Assembly: GCA_025458245.1 (NCBI GenBank)
Contig: JALOSW010000008.1
Location: 1 to 32,919 of the forward strand
Length of the DNA stretch: 32,919 nucleotides
Source: Burkholderiales bacterium
Lineage (GTDB): Bacteria > Pseudomonadota > Gammaproteobacteria > Burkholderiales > SG8-39
Direction: 5' to 3'
Shown: positions 1-10,050 of the stretch, one piece after another
How positions within the stretch are numbered: the first letter of the stretch is position 1
How the letters are laid out: each line of letters opens with the position of its first letter
The notes under the pieces: model-generated
The model's database searches: none
The model's input: the letters and a program-made list of their open reading frames with translations, nothing else
Told to the model about the DNA's origin: nothing
Translations under genes and position numbers: made by a program

Positions 1-1
1 G

Positions 2-580
<579 letters not shown>

Positions 581-685
581 GGCGATAGCAGCGCCGCCCC
601 GGGGCCCGCCGATCGCTGCGTTGCGCCCGCCCGGCCAAGGCGGCTTCGATGCCCCGGCGTTCGGGCGCTTGGCCGCACGCCGCGT

Positions 686-720
686 TCCGTGGTCCTCCGT
701 GTCCTTCGTGCCTCCGCGGT
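686..720 (-). repeat. Dispersed intergenic repeat, copy A
   Basis: Reverse complement ACCGCGGAGGCACGAAGGACACGGAGGACCACGGA; 31/35 to copy B. Confidence 0.8.
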
Positions 721-729
721 GGGCTTCCC

Positions 730-1212
730 CTACGCGACGCGACGCCGCGCCTCGTCCACGATCCCGTCGAGATAGCCCTCCGCGCCGTCGTAGATCGTGA
801 GCAGCCGCCGACGGGGCTCGCGGTCGAAGCTGAGGTGCACCCAGCGGCCGTATTCGAGCAGCACCGTGTCGTAATCCAGCGCCGAGGCGGCGATCGCGCG
901 GGCGACCTCGAGCGGCGGACCGAAGCGCGGACACGCGAAGTCCACGGCGAGGCCCGCGGTGTGCTGAGAGCGCGGCGCGCCACCGACCGCGACGTTGAGC
1001 GCCGGCGAGCGGTAGCCGCTCGATATCTCCAGGGGCTCGCCGAGAAGGCGGCGCACCCGGTCCAGCCCGCGCGCGAGCAGGCGCAGGTTGGCGACCACTT
1101 CCGGCGGCGGCGTGTTGTCGATGCCGCGCGCGGCGGCCGTGTCCGACGCGGTGAGCCGCGCGAGCGTGTACCACCGCGAGAGCTTCGGCGAGCGGTTCCG
1201 CTTGGCCGTCAT
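730..1212 (-). CDS. M15-family (peptidase_M15_3-like) D-Ala-D-Ala carboxypeptidase / endolysin-like protein
   Basis: ORF with EISSGYRSPALNVAVGG, SQHTAGLAVDF and GRWVHLSF motifs typical of M15A zinc peptidases. Confidence 0.8.
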   Translation of the reverse strand: MTAKRNRSPKLSRWYTLARLTASDTAAARGIDNTPPPEVVANLRLLARGLDRVRRLLGEPLEISSGYRSPALNVAVGGAPRSQHTAGLAVDFACPRFGPPLEVARAIAASALDYDTVLLEYGRWVHLSFDREPRRRLLTIYDGAEGYLDGIVDEARRRVA

Positions 1213-1295
1213 CGTCCCGAGTCTAGGCGAACTTCGGGCGCCCTCGCACGCCGGTCCGCGATAATCGCGATTCCCCCCGAGCCGGCGAACGGCCC

Positions 1296-1889
1296 ATGCG
1301 CAAGCTCACCTGGATCTTCGACCTCGACAACACGCTGCACGACGCCTCGCCGCACGTGTTCCCGCATCTCAACCGCAGCATGACGGCGTACTTGCGCGAG
1401 CACCTCGCCCTCGACGAGGCGGCCGCCAACGAGCTGCGCATGCGCTACTGGCGGCAATACGGGGCGACGCTGCTCGGCCTGATGCGCCATCACGGCACCG
1501 ACCCGCATCACTTCCTCTGGCACACGCATCAGTTCCCGGAGCTCGGGCGGATGGTCGTAGCAGACCGCGCCGCGCTCGCCGCGATCCGGCGTCTTCCGGG
1601 GCGAAAGATCCTGTTCTCGAATGCGCCCGCGCACTACGTGGAGGCGGTCGTCGCCCTGATCGGGCTGCGCTCGTGGTTCGACGCCGTGTACGCGATCGAG
1701 CACGTCCGGTTCGCGCCCAAGCCCTCGCCGCTCGCGTTTCGGCGCCTCCTCCGCGCCGCGCGCGTGATCCCGGAGCGCGCCGTGATGTGTCCGGGTCACC
1801 TCGGTGGGGGCATTGCGCCGTTACCCGGACGATCTCGCCGGGTCTTGATTCCGCGCCGGGATCCCGGTGGGCGAGCGCTCACCCCATAG
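1296..1889 (+). CDS. HAD-family pyrimidine 5'-nucleotidase, apparently with aberrant C-terminus
   Basis: WIFDLDNTLHDAS (HAD motif I), LFSNAP (motif II), APKPSPLAFR (motif III Lys); the expected motif IV (VEDS/T...) after ERAVM is absent. Confidence 0.8.
   Translation: MRKLTWIFDLDNTLHDASPHVFPHLNRSMTAYLREHLALDEAAANELRMRYWRQYGATLLGLMRHHGTDPHHFLWHTHQFPELGRMVVADRAALAAIRRLPGRKILFSNAPAHYVEAVVALIGLRSWFDAVYAIEHVRFAPKPSPLAFRRLLRAARVIPERAVMCPGHLGGGIAPLPGRSRRVLIPRRDPGGRALTP
1789..1830. repeat. Inverted repeat GTCCGGGT-N26-ACCCGGAC in the 3' part of the nucleotidase ORF
   Basis: 8-bp perfect arms at 1789-1796 and 1823-1830. Confidence 0.7.
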
Positions 1890-1953
1890 GCCGGGCTTGA
1901 GCTAGAATCGACGACATCCCAGCAAACGGCCGCCCCAGCGTCGAGGAGGCTCC

Positions 1954-2532
1954 ATGGCGACCCGCACCGGCGAGCGCAAGCTCCAGATTCTCCATGTCCT
2001 CGCGCAAATGCTCGAGGATCCGAAGGGAGAGCGGATCACCACGGCGGCGCTCGCGAAGCAGCTCGATGTCTCCGAGGCCGCGCTCTATCGTCATTTCGCC
2101 AGCAAGGCGCAGATGTTCGAGGGGCTGATCGAGTTCATCGAGGAAACCGTGTTCGGGCTCGCGAACAAGATCGCCGCCGAGGAGGAGAACGGCACCAAGC
2201 AGGCGCACGCGATCGTCGCGATGCTGCTCGGTTTCGCCGAGAAGAACCGCGGCATGACGCGCGTGCTCATCGGCGACGCGCTCGTGAACGAGGACGTGCG
2301 GCTGCAGGCGCGCGTGAACGCGCTGCACGATCGGCTGGAATCGACGCTGAAGCAGTCGCTGCGCGTAGCCGCGACGCAGGCGCCGGCCGGGGCGTCCGAG
2401 GCGCCCGATCCCGCTGCGCAGGCGAACGTGATGCTCTGCTACGTGATCGGCCGCTGGTCGCAGTTCGCGAAAAGCGGATTCAAGCGCAAGCCCACGGAGA
2501 TGTGGGACAAGCAGTGGCCGTTCCTCGTCTGA
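1954..2532 (+). CDS. slmA: TetR-family nucleoid occlusion factor SlmA
   Basis: MATRTGERKLQILHVLAQMLEDPKGERITTAALAKQLDVSEAALYRHFASKAQMFEGLIEFIEE...; SD GAGGAGGCT before ATG. Confidence 0.9.
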   Translation: MATRTGERKLQILHVLAQMLEDPKGERITTAALAKQLDVSEAALYRHFASKAQMFEGLIEFIEETVFGLANKIAAEEENGTKQAHAIVAMLLGFAEKNRGMTRVLIGDALVNEDVRLQARVNALHDRLESTLKQSLRVAATQAPAGASEAPDPAAQANVMLCYVIGRWSQFAKSGFKRKPTEMWDKQWPFLV

Positions 2533-2581
2533 GGACGGAACGCGGCGCACAGACGGTCGACGAACTCTGCACCCGGCGGTG

Positions 2582-3358
2582 TCATGAGCCCCGGTCGCCG
2601 GGCCGCCGTCCGCCGGGGCTGCACACCGCGCAGGCCGGGTCTTTCCGGATCCGGATCGCGCGCCAGTCCATCGAGAGCGCGTCGAGCAGCAGGAGGCGCC
2701 CTGCGAGCGTCTCGCCCGCGCCGGAAAGAAGCTTGAGCGCCTCGGCGGCCTGCGTGGCGCCGATGATCCCGACGAGCGGCGCGAAGACGCCCATCACCGC
2801 ACAACGCAGCTCCTCGACTTCCGTATCCTCGGGGAACAGGCACGCGTAGCAGGGCGCGTCGTCGCCGCGCAGATCGAAAACGCTCACCTGCCCGTCGAAG
2901 CGCACGCCGGCGCCCGAGACGAGCGGCTTGCGGTGCGCGACGCAGGCGCGGTTCACCGCGTGGCGCGTCGCGAAGTTGTCGCAGCAGTCGAGCACGACGT
3001 CGGCGTCGCTCACCGCGGCATCGAGGCGGGCGCCTTCGAGGCGCTCGGCCATCGCGACGACCTTCACCTCCGGATTGATGAGCCCGATGGTGTCGCGGCC
3101 GGACTCGACCTTGGGCCGGCCGATCGCCGGCGTCGTGTGCAGGATCTGGCGCTGCAGGTTGGTCAGGTCGACCGTGTCGTTATCGGCGAGCACGATGGTG
3201 CCCACTCCCGCCGACGCGAGATACAGCGCCGCCGGCGAGCCGAGTCCGCCTGCGCCGACCACCAGCGCGCGCGAGCCGACGATGCGTTGCTGGCCCTCGA
3301 CGCCGATCTCAGGCAGAAGGATGTGCCGCGAATAGCGCAGCAGCTGGTCGTCGTTCAT
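2582..3358 (-). CDS. moeB: HesA/MoeB/ThiF family adenylyltransferase
   Basis: MNDDQLLRYSRHILLPEIGVEGQQRI...VVGAGGLGSPAALYLASAGVG. Start placed at MNDDQ, not the upstream Met at 3412, because the extension would cross a terminator hairpin. Confidence 0.88.
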   Translation of the reverse strand: MNDDQLLRYSRHILLPEIGVEGQQRIVGSRALVVGAGGLGSPAALYLASAGVGTIVLADNDTVDLTNLQRQILHTTPAIGRPKVESGRDTIGLINPEVKVVAMAERLEGARLDAAVSDADVVLDCCDNFATRHAVNRACVAHRKPLVSGAGVRFDGQVSVFDLRGDDAPCYACLFPEDTEVEELRCAVMGVFAPLVGIIGATQAAEALKLLSGAGETLAGRLLLLDALSMDWRAIRIRKDPACAVCSPGGRRPGDRGS

Positions 3359-3372
3359 TCTCCGCGCCCGGA

Positions 3373-3407
3373 AACGAAAAGGCCGACCGGCTCGCGCGGG
3401 TCGGCCT
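3373..3407 (-). terminator. Rho-independent terminator between ctp and moeB
   Basis: Minus strand AGGCCGACC-N10-GGTCGGCCT followed by TTTCGTTTC; stem arms 3380-3388 and 3399-3407. Confidence 0.75.
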
Positions 3408-3424
3408 CGCATGTGTCGCGCCCT

Positions 3425-4855
3425 TCAGTTCTTCTTCGCCTCGGGTTTCTCGGGCGCCTTGTCCTCGGCCTTCGCCTGCTCGATCTTCGTCATCACCGGC
3501 AGGCCCTTCAGGTGGTTGATCGCCTGCTTGAGCTGGAAGTCGTCGGGCCCACCCAACTCGATCGGCTTCTGGTCTTTCGCGTCCTCCGCGGGCGCCGGCT
3601 CGGGCTTCGCCGCAGGCTTGTCCGCCGGCTTGGCGGCGGGCTTTTCGTCGCTGCCGGCGAGATGGCGCTGCAGGTCCGCCTCGCGGACGCGATCGCGCGG
3701 CGCACCCGGCTCGTCCACGAGGATGTCCGGCGTCACGCCCTTCGCCTGGATCGAGCGGCCGCTCGGCGTGTAGTAGCGGGCGGTGGTGAGCTTGATCGCG
3801 GTGTTGTTGGAGAGCGGGAGGATGGTCTGGACCGAGCCCTTCCCGAACGTCTGCGAGCCCATGATGGTCGCGCGCTTGTGATCCTGGAGCGCGCCCGCCA
3901 CGATTTCCGAGGCCGAAGCCGAGCCGGCATTCACGAGCACCACCATCGGCACCGACTTCACGGCGGCGGGCAGGTTACGCAGCACGTCCTCTTGCCGGCC
4001 CCGCACGTAATCTTCCGGGGCGGCGACGTACTTGCGACGCGCGTCCGGCGTGCGTCCGTCGGTCGAGACGACGAGCGCGTTCGCCGGCAGGAACGCGGCC
4101 GACACGCCCACCGCCCCGTTCAGGAGGCCGCCCGGGTCGTTGCGCAGGTCGAGCACCAAGCCCTTCAGCTGGCCATCCTTGTAGAGCGTGTTCAAGTGCT
4201 TCACCAGGTTCTCGACGGTCATCTCCTGGAACTGCGACAGGCGGACGTAGCCGTAACCCGGTTCGATCATCTTCGACTTCACGCTCTGAACGCGGATCTT
4301 GTCGCGCACCAGCGTCACGTCGAACGTCTTCGGTTCGCCCTTGCGCAGGATCGTCAGCCGGACGCTCGTCTTCGGCGCGCCGCGCATCTTCTTGACGGCG
4401 TCGTTCAGCGTCATGCCCTTGGTGGGCGTTTCGTCGATCTTCACGATCAGGTCGCCGGGCTTGAGCCCCGCGCGGAACGCGGGCGTGTCCTCGATGGGCG
4501 AAACGACTTTCACGAAGCCGTCTTCCATGCCGACCTCGATGCCGAGGCCGCCGAACTCGCCCTGCGTGCCGACCTGAAGCTCCTTGAACGCGTCCTGGTC
4601 GAGATACGCGGAGTGCGGATCGAGCCCGGTCAGCATGCCGGTGATCGCCTCGCTGATGAGCTTCTTGTCCTCGACCGGCTCGACGTAATCGGCCTTGATG
4701 CGCCCGAACACCTCGCTGAAAGTGCGCAGGTCCTCGTAAGGCAGCGGCGAGCGCAGCACCTCGCGTTGCGCGATGGCGGACAGGTTGAGGCTCAACAGGA
4801 CGCCCGCGAGGACGCCCACCATCACCAGCCCGAAACTCTTCATTTTCCCGCTCAT
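3425..4855 (-). CDS. ctpA: S41-family C-terminal processing protease (CtpA/Prc type)
   Basis: N-terminal membrane segment, PDZ (GIEVGMEDGFVKVVSPIEDTPAFRAGLKPGDLIVKID), catalytic NAGSASASEIVAGALQDHKRA and TFGKGSVQ. Confidence 0.93.
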   Translation of the reverse strand: MSGKMKSFGLVMVGVLAGVLLSLNLSAIAQREVLRSPLPYEDLRTFSEVFGRIKADYVEPVEDKKLISEAITGMLTGLDPHSAYLDQDAFKELQVGTQGEFGGLGIEVGMEDGFVKVVSPIEDTPAFRAGLKPGDLIVKIDETPTKGMTLNDAVKKMRGAPKTSVRLTILRKGEPKTFDVTLVRDKIRVQSVKSKMIEPGYGYVRLSQFQEMTVENLVKHLNTLYKDGQLKGLVLDLRNDPGGLLNGAVGVSAAFLPANALVVSTDGRTPDARRKYVAAPEDYVRGRQEDVLRNLPAAVKSVPMVVLVNAGSASASEIVAGALQDHKRATIMGSQTFGKGSVQTILPLSNNTAIKLTTARYYTPSGRSIQAKGVTPDILVDEPGAPRDRVREADLQRHLAGSDEKPAAKPADKPAAKPEPAPAEDAKDQKPIELGGPDDFQLKQAINHLKGLPVMTKIEQAKAEDKAPEKPEAKKN

Positions 4856-4865
4856 TCGCGCTCCG

Positions 4866-6074
4866 CTACCTGGTATTCACCCACGCCATCGGGTCGACCG
4901 GCCGACCCTGCTGACGAACCTCAAAGTATAAACCCGATTCCTCGGCGCCCCCGGTCGCGCCGACCGTCGCGACGACATCGCCGCTTCTCACTGCGTCGCC
5001 CGGGCGCCGCACGACCGACTGGTTGTTCCCGTAGATGGTGAGGAAGCCCTGCCCGTGATCGAGGACCAGCAGGTTCCCGAACCCCCGGAGCCAGTCGGCG
5101 AACACGACCCGGCCGGCTGCGACCGCGCGCACCTCTTCGCCTTCCGGCGCACGCACGAACACCCCTTTCCACACCAGGCCGCCGTCCCCACGTGGAGTGC
5201 CGAACCGGCCGGTTAGTTCCCCGCGCACCGGGAGCCGAAGCTGCCCCTTGAGGGACGAGAATACGCCGGCGGGCGGGCCGCCCTCAGGAACTTTTTCATT
5301 TCGCGGCAAGGACTTTTCGCTGCGCGCCGTCGCGGCGGGGGCGGGCCGAACCGCCTTGGCCAGTTCCTCCACGAGCCGTGCCAGGCGCTTTTCGTTCCGC
5401 TCGAGCGTGGCGAGCTGGCGCTGCTGCTTCCGGATCTGGTCGGACACGCTTGCGAGAACCGCCTTGCGCTCGGCCTGCTCCCGCACGAGACGCGCACGCT
5501 CGTCGCGCTGTGCGCGTTCCAGCGCGCCGAGCTCCTCGGCTTTCCTACGCCCGTCGTCGCCGAGCGTCGCCAGCCGGCGCTGGTCCGACTCGAGCGAGCG
5601 CACGAGGTCGGCATGCGCCCGCGACAGGTAGCCGACATACACGAGTTCCCGCGCGACCCGGCTCGGCGGGTCGCCAGAGAGCAGGACGGCGAGCGTCCCG
5701 GGACGGCCCGACACGTATCGCGCGTGCAGAAGCCCGGCGAGCTCGAGCTCGCGCGCGACCTTGGCGGCGCCGACGCGCGTCGTTTCGGCTTCGATCTCGC
5801 GCAGTTCGCCGCGCGCCGAGGAGAGGCTCGCTGCAAGCTCGCGCAGGGCGCGGTTCGCTTCCGAGATGGCGCGCTCCGACTCGCGCAGCTGGTCCGCGGC
5901 CTCGGCGCGGCTCTCTTCGGCGCCGGCGAGGTCGCCGCGCAGACGCTCGACGCGCTTGCGGAGCGCCTCGAGGTCCTCCTTCTCGCCCGGGCGAGCCGTT
6001 CCCGGGGCGAGCAGCGTCGCGGCGAGCGCGATCGCCGCCGCGATCAGCGGGGCGACGGCCCCGTGTCGGCTCAA
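4866..6074 (-). CDS. envC: EnvC-like murein hydrolase activator, M23 peptidase with coiled coil
   Basis: Signal-peptide-like N-terminus, coiled coil, C-terminal LytM domain ([13 protein letters not shown]...[20 protein letters not shown]). Likely TTG start overlapping the gpmA stop; the 912-aa ORF call extends spuriously upstream. Confidence 0.82.
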   Translation of the reverse strand: MSRHGAVAPLIAAAIALAATLLAPGTARPGEKEDLEALRKRVERLRGDLAGAEESRAEAADQLRESERAISEANRALRELAASLSSARGELREIEAETTRVGAAKVARELELAGLLHARYVSGRPGTLAVLLSGDPPSRVARELVYVGYLSRAHADLVRSLESDQRRLATLGDDGRRKAEELGALERAQRDERARLVREQAERKAVLASVSDQIRKQQRQLATLERNEKRLARLVEELAKAVRPAPAATARSEKSLPRNEKVPEGGPPAGVFSSLKGQLRLPVRGELTGRFGTPRGDGGLVWKGVFVRAPEGEEVRAVAAGRVVFADWLRGFGNLLVLDHGQGFLTIYGNNQSVVRRPGDAVRSGDVVATVGATGGAEESGLYFEVRQQGRPVDPMAWVNTR

Positions 6075-6820
6075 GCCCTGGCCTTGCCCTGGCTCGCGAC
6101 CGCGCTGATGGCCGCTTCGACGAGCGACGGGTCGCCGAGGTAGTAGTGGCGGAGCGGCTTCAGGTCGTCGTCGAGCTCGTAGACGAGCGGGATCGCGGTG
6201 GGGATGTTGAGTCCGACGATGTCGGCATCGGAGACGCCATCGAGGTGTTTGACCAGTGCACGGATGGAATTGCCGTGCGCCGCGATGATCACGCGCTGAC
6301 CGGCCCGCACCGCCGGCGCGATGGTGCCGTTCCAGTAGGGCAGGAACCGCGCCACCGTGTCCTTGAGGCATTCGGTCAGCGGCAGGTCGGATGGCGCGAG
6401 TCCGGCGTAACGAGGGTCGTTTCGCGGATTGCGCGCGTCCGACGCCTCGAGTCCCGGGGGCGGCGTGTCGTAGCTCCGCCGCCAGATCTTCACCTGCTGC
6501 TCGCCGAACTTCGCGGCCGTTTCGGCCTTGTTCAAACCTTGCAGCGCCCCGTAGTGCCGCTCGTTCAGTCGCCACGAGTTGTGGATCGGCAGCCACATCT
6601 GGTCCATCTCCTCGAGCGCGAGCCAGAGGGTCTTGATGGCGCGCTTGAGTACCGATGTGTAGGCGATGTCGAACGTGTACCCTTCGGCCTTCAGCGTCTC
6701 GCCGGCGCGCCGCGCTTCCTCGCGCCCGTGCTCGGAAAGTTCCACGTCGGTCCAGCCCGTGAAGCGGTTCTCGCGGTTCCAGACGCTCTCGCCGTGGCGG
6801 AGCAGCACCAGCTTTTTCAC
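6071..6820 (-). CDS. gpmA: 2,3-bisphosphoglycerate-dependent phosphoglycerate mutase
   Basis: [36 protein letters not shown]...; GTG start with GGGAGG SD. Confidence 0.95.
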   Translation of the reverse strand: MKKLVLLRHGESVWNRENRFTGWTDVELSEHGREEARRAGETLKAEGYTFDIAYTSVLKRAIKTLWLALEEMDQMWLPIHNSWRLNERHYGALQGLNKAETAAKFGEQQVKIWRRSYDTPPPGLEASDARNPRNDPRYAGLAPSDLPLTECLKDTVARFLPYWNGTIAPAVRAGQRVIIAAHGNSIRALVKHLDGVSDADIVGLNIPTAIPLVYELDDDLKPLRHYYLGDPSLVEAAISAVASQGKARA

Positions 6821-6849
6821 GTTCGCCTCCCCTGTTGAGCAAAAGCAAT

Positions 6850-6860
6850 TTTATAATATG
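6850..6860. promoter_or_regulatory. Putative sigma70 -10 region in the gpmA / arsR divergent intergenic
   Basis: TATAAT at 6852-6857 in an AT-rich patch; TATA-like on both strands. Confidence 0.45.
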
Positions 6861-6884
6861 CCGCTTCGCTAATGCCCTTTTCCA

Positions 6885-7223
6885 ATGGCCGCTTCGACCA
6901 TCAGGCGCGACATCTTCGACCTTGCCGGCAGGCAGGAGCACATCGAGCAGGCCGCCCGCTCGATGAAGGCGATCTCGCATCCGCTGCGCCTCAAGATCCT
7001 GTGCGTGCTCGGCGACTCGGAGCAGAGCGTGCAGGACATCGTCGAAGCGGTCGGAACCTCCCAGTCGAACATTTCGCAACATCTCGCGATCCTGCGCGAC
7101 AAGGACGTGCTGCGCACCCGCAAGGACGCGAACCGCGTGTTCTACCGGGTTAGCGACGAGCGCACGCTGCAGCTGATCGCGATGATGCGCGAGGTGTTCT
7201 GCGGCGAGCCCGCCGGCCGGTAA
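6885..7223 (+). CDS. ArsR-family winged-helix transcriptional regulator
   Basis: MKAISHPLRLKILCVLGDSEQSVQDIVEAVGTSQSNISQHLAILRDKDVLRTRKDANRVFYRVSD; no metal-binding ELCVCDL motif. Confidence 0.88.
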   Translation: MAASTIRRDIFDLAGRQEHIEQAARSMKAISHPLRLKILCVLGDSEQSVQDIVEAVGTSQSNISQHLAILRDKDVLRTRKDANRVFYRVSDERTLQLIAMMREVFCGEPAGR

Positions 7224-7242
7224 CCCTTCCTTCAAGGCATCC

Positions 7243-7659
7243 ATGGAAATCTGGAAGTTCGTCCAGGAAAACGTCTTTCTGATCGCGATCGCGTTCGTAT
7301 CGGGCGGCATGCTCCTCTGGCCCGCCGTGCGGCGCTCGGCGGGCGGGCCGGCGGTGGACACGCTGGGCGCCACGCTGCTCATCAACAAGGACGACGCCCT
7401 GGTGCTCGACGTGCGCCAGCCGGCCGAAGTCGCGGCCGGGAAGATCGTGAACTCCCGGAACATCCCGCTCGGCGACCTCGACGCGCGCGTGAAGGATCTC
7501 GACAAGTGGAAGTCGAAGCCCGTGATCGTCGTGTGTGCGACCGGCAACCGGTCGGGGTCGGCAGTCGGCGTGCTGAAGAAGCACGGCTTCGAGAAAGTGT
7601 TCAACCTGAGCGGCGGCTACGGCGCCTGGCAACAGGCCGGGCTCCCCGTGGAGAAGTAG
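7243..7659 (+). CDS. Rhodanese-like domain protein with N-terminal membrane segment
   Basis: LVLDVRQPAEVAAGKIVNSRNIPLG and VCATGNRSGSAVGVLKKHGF (active-site Cys). Confidence 0.9.
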   Translation: MEIWKFVQENVFLIAIAFVSGGMLLWPAVRRSAGGPAVDTLGATLLINKDDALVLDVRQPAEVAAGKIVNSRNIPLGDLDARVKDLDKWKSKPVIVVCATGNRSGSAVGVLKKHGFEKVFNLSGGYGAWQQAGLPVEK

Positions 7660-7662
7660 CCG

Positions 7663-7920
7663 ATGGCGAAGGTGCTGATGTACGCCACCGAGACCTGCCC
7701 CTATTGCCAGCGCGCGGAGTCGCTCCTGCGCCGCAAGGGGGTGACCGATCTCGAAAAGATCCGTGTCGACCTGCAGCCGGAACGGCGCAGCGAGATGATC
7801 GCGCGCTCCGGACGGCGCACGGTGCCGCAGATCTGGATCGGCGAGCGCCACGTCGGCGGCTGCGACGACCTGCATGCGCTCGACGCGGCGGGCGGCCTCG
7901 ATTCCCTGCTCGCGGCCTGA
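7663..7920 (+). CDS. grxC: Glutaredoxin 3
   Basis: MAKVLMYATETCPYCQRAESLLRRKGV... with CPYC motif, TVPQIWIGERHVGGCDDL. Confidence 0.93.
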   Translation: MAKVLMYATETCPYCQRAESLLRRKGVTDLEKIRVDLQPERRSEMIARSGRRTVPQIWIGERHVGGCDDLHALDAAGGLDSLLAA

Positions 7921-7957
7921 CGGCGCGAGCCCCTCGATTCCTCAAACCGGAGCGCCC

Positions 7958-8422
7958 ATGAGCGACCAGCAGCAGCCCGTCTTCACCATCGAGAAGGTCT
8001 ACGTAAAGGACCTTTCGCTCGAGATCCCCAATGCACCGCAGGTCTTCCTAGAGTCGCAGGCGCCGCAGGTGGACGTCCAGATCGGCAGCTCGGCGAACCC
8101 CGTCCAGGACGGACTGTACGAGTGCGTGCTGACGCTGACGGTCACGGCGAAGACGGGCGACAAGACCTACTTCCTCGTCGAGGTGGCACAGGCCGGCATC
8201 TTCCAGATCCGCAACGTGCCGCAGTCCGATCTCGATCCGATCCTCGGCATCGCCTGCCCGAACATCCTGTTCCCGTACGGCCGCGAGGTCGTCGCCGACC
8301 TCATCTCGCGCGGCGGCTTCCCGCCGGTGCACCTCGCGCCCATCAACTTCGAGGCCGTGTACGCCCAGCGCATCCAGCAGCAGGCGCAGGCGGGCGGTCC
8401 GAAGATCGAGATCGCGCACTAG
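7958..8422 (+). CDS. secB: Protein-export chaperone SecB
   Basis: FTIEKVYVKDLSLEIPNAPQVFLE...CPNILFPYGREVVADLISRGGFPPVHLAPINFEAVYAQ. Confidence 0.96.
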   Translation: MSDQQQPVFTIEKVYVKDLSLEIPNAPQVFLESQAPQVDVQIGSSANPVQDGLYECVLTLTVTAKTGDKTYFLVEVAQAGIFQIRNVPQSDLDPILGIACPNILFPYGREVVADLISRGGFPPVHLAPINFEAVYAQRIQQQAQAGGPKIEIAH

Positions 8423-8433
8423 GCGGCGTGGCG

Positions 8434-8871
8434 ATGCGCGCCGGCGCGGCCTTCCTGGCGGTGTCGCTCCTCGCCTTCGCGGGCGGGGCATCGGCGGAGT
8501 TTCGCTCCGTCGTCGAGCCCGCGGTTGCATACGACACGCCGTCCGAGCGCGGAAAGAAGCTCTTCGTCGTATCGCGCGGGTACCCGGTCGACGCAGTCGT
8601 CACGCTGGAAGGCTGGGTGCGCGTGCGCGACCCCGCCGGCGAGCTCGCGTGGCTGCCCGCAAAGGCCCTGTCCGATCGGCGCACCGTGGTCGTCACCGCG
8701 CCCGCCGCAACGGTGCGCGAGCGTGCCGACGAGGATGCGCCCATCGTGTTCCAGGCGGCGAACGGCGTGATTCTCGACTACGCCGAGCCCGGTGCGCCCG
8801 GATGGGTTCGCGTGCGTCATCGGGACGGCCAGGCGGGGTTCGTGCGCATCTCGCAGGTCTGGGGCGGGTGA
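8434..8871 (+). CDS. Secreted SH3-domain protein
   Basis: Signal peptide [21 protein letters not shown] and two SH3_4-like repeats ([78 protein letters not shown]). Confidence 0.8.
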   Translation: MRAGAAFLAVSLLAFAGGASAEFRSVVEPAVAYDTPSERGKKLFVVSRGYPVDAVVTLEGWVRVRDPAGELAWLPAKALSDRRTVVVTAPAATVRERADEDAPIVFQAANGVILDYAEPGAPGWVRVRHRDGQAGFVRISQVWGG

Positions 8872-8938
8872 ACGCGCGCGCGGCGCATCGGCACGCGCGC
8901 GTCGTGCGGTTTGCCGGGAAGCGCGGCCGCCGAGGCTC

Positions 8939-9919
8939 ATGAAGATCGCCGTTTTAGGCGCCGGCGCCTGGGGAACCGCGCTTGCGATCGCGTTCTCGTC
9001 GCGGCACACGGTCGCGCTCTGGGCGCGCGAGGCGGCGAAAGCGGCCGAGATCGCCGCGACCCGCACCAATTCCTACCTGCCGGGCGTCACGCTGCCGGCA
9101 CTCCTCGAGGTCACCTCCGATCTCGACGGCGCGCTCCAAGGCGCGGATCTTGCGCTCGTCGCCGCCCCGACCGGGGCCCTGCGCGCGACCGCCGCGCGCA
9201 TCCGCGAACACGGTCCGATCCCGCTCGCGTGGGCGTGCAAGGGCTTCGAGGCCGACTCGGCGAAGCTGCCGCACGAAGTCGTCGCCGAGGCTTACGGCGA
9301 CGACCTGCCCTCGGGCGTGCTCTCCGGGCCGAGCTTCGCGCTCGAGGTCGCGAAGGGGCTGCCGACCGCCGTGACGTTCGCGTCGCGCGACGAGGCGTTC
9401 GCGCGCGAGACCGCGCTCGAACTGCACCAGCGCGCCTTCCGGGTCTATTTCACGACCGATCTTCCCGGCGTCGAGGTGGGAGGCGCCGTCAAGAACGTGA
9501 TGGCGATCGCCACCGGCATCTCGGACGGCCTCGGCCTCGGGCTCAACGCGCGTGCCGCGCTCGTGACGCGCGGGCTCGCCGAGATCACGCGGCTCGGGAT
9601 CCGCCTCGGCGGCCGGCCCGAGACGTTCATGGGCCTCGCGGGGGTCGGCGACCTGATCCTCACCGCGACTGGCGATCTCTCGCGCAACCGCAAGGTCGGG
9701 CTGGCGCTCGGGCAGGGCAAGAAGCTCGACGCGATCCTCGCGGAATTGGGTCACGTCGCCGAAGGCGTCAACACCGCACGCGCCGTCGAGCAAAGCGCGA
9801 CCGCGCACGACGTGGACATGCCGATCACGGCAGCCGTATGCGACGTCCTCTTTCGCGGCGTCTCACCCCGCGAGGCGGTGCAGGAGCTGCTCGCGCGCGA
9901 TCCGAAGGGCGAGGCCTGA
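8939..9919 (+). CDS. gpsA: NAD(P)H-dependent glycerol-3-phosphate dehydrogenase
   Basis: [30 protein letters not shown]...[22 protein letters not shown]...[18 protein letters not shown]. Confidence 0.95.
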   Translation: MKIAVLGAGAWGTALAIAFSSRHTVALWAREAAKAAEIAATRTNSYLPGVTLPALLEVTSDLDGALQGADLALVAAPTGALRATAARIREHGPIPLAWACKGFEADSAKLPHEVVAEAYGDDLPSGVLSGPSFALEVAKGLPTAVTFASRDEAFARETALELHQRAFRVYFTTDLPGVEVGGAVKNVMAIATGISDGLGLGLNARAALVTRGLAEITRLGIRLGGRPETFMGLAGVGDLILTATGDLSRNRKVGLALGQGKKLDAILAELGHVAEGVNTARAVEQSATAHDVDMPITAAVCDVLFRGVSPREAVQELLARDPKGEA

Positions 9920-9927
9920 AGCCTTTC

Positions 9928-9962
9928 ACCGCGAAGGCACGAAAGACACAGAGGACCACGAA
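9928..9962 (+). repeat. Dispersed intergenic repeat, copy B
   Basis: ACCGCGAAGGCACGAAAGACACAGAGGACCACGAA. Confidence 0.8.
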
Positions 9963-10050
9963 GGCGGTCGGGTGTTCCGGGAGAGCGCTGTCTCCGAGAT
10001 ATCGGGGCCCCGCCACGGCGAGCGCGCTGCGCGTTCCGCCGCATGACTTC

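Noticed and set aside
3359-3412. N-terminal extension of MoeB from Met at 3412
   Set aside because: Would be translated through the ctp terminator hairpin; MNDDQLLRYSRHI at 3358 is the family-typical start.
2933-5041. 702-aa plus-strand ORF (His/Arg-rich)
   Set aside because: Antisense shadow of moeB and ctp, both clearly homologous families on the minus strand.
4866-7604. 912-aa minus-strand ORF
   Set aside because: Only the C-terminal ~400 aa is real (EnvC/M23). The upstream part runs through gpmA in another frame and antisense to arsR/rhodanese.
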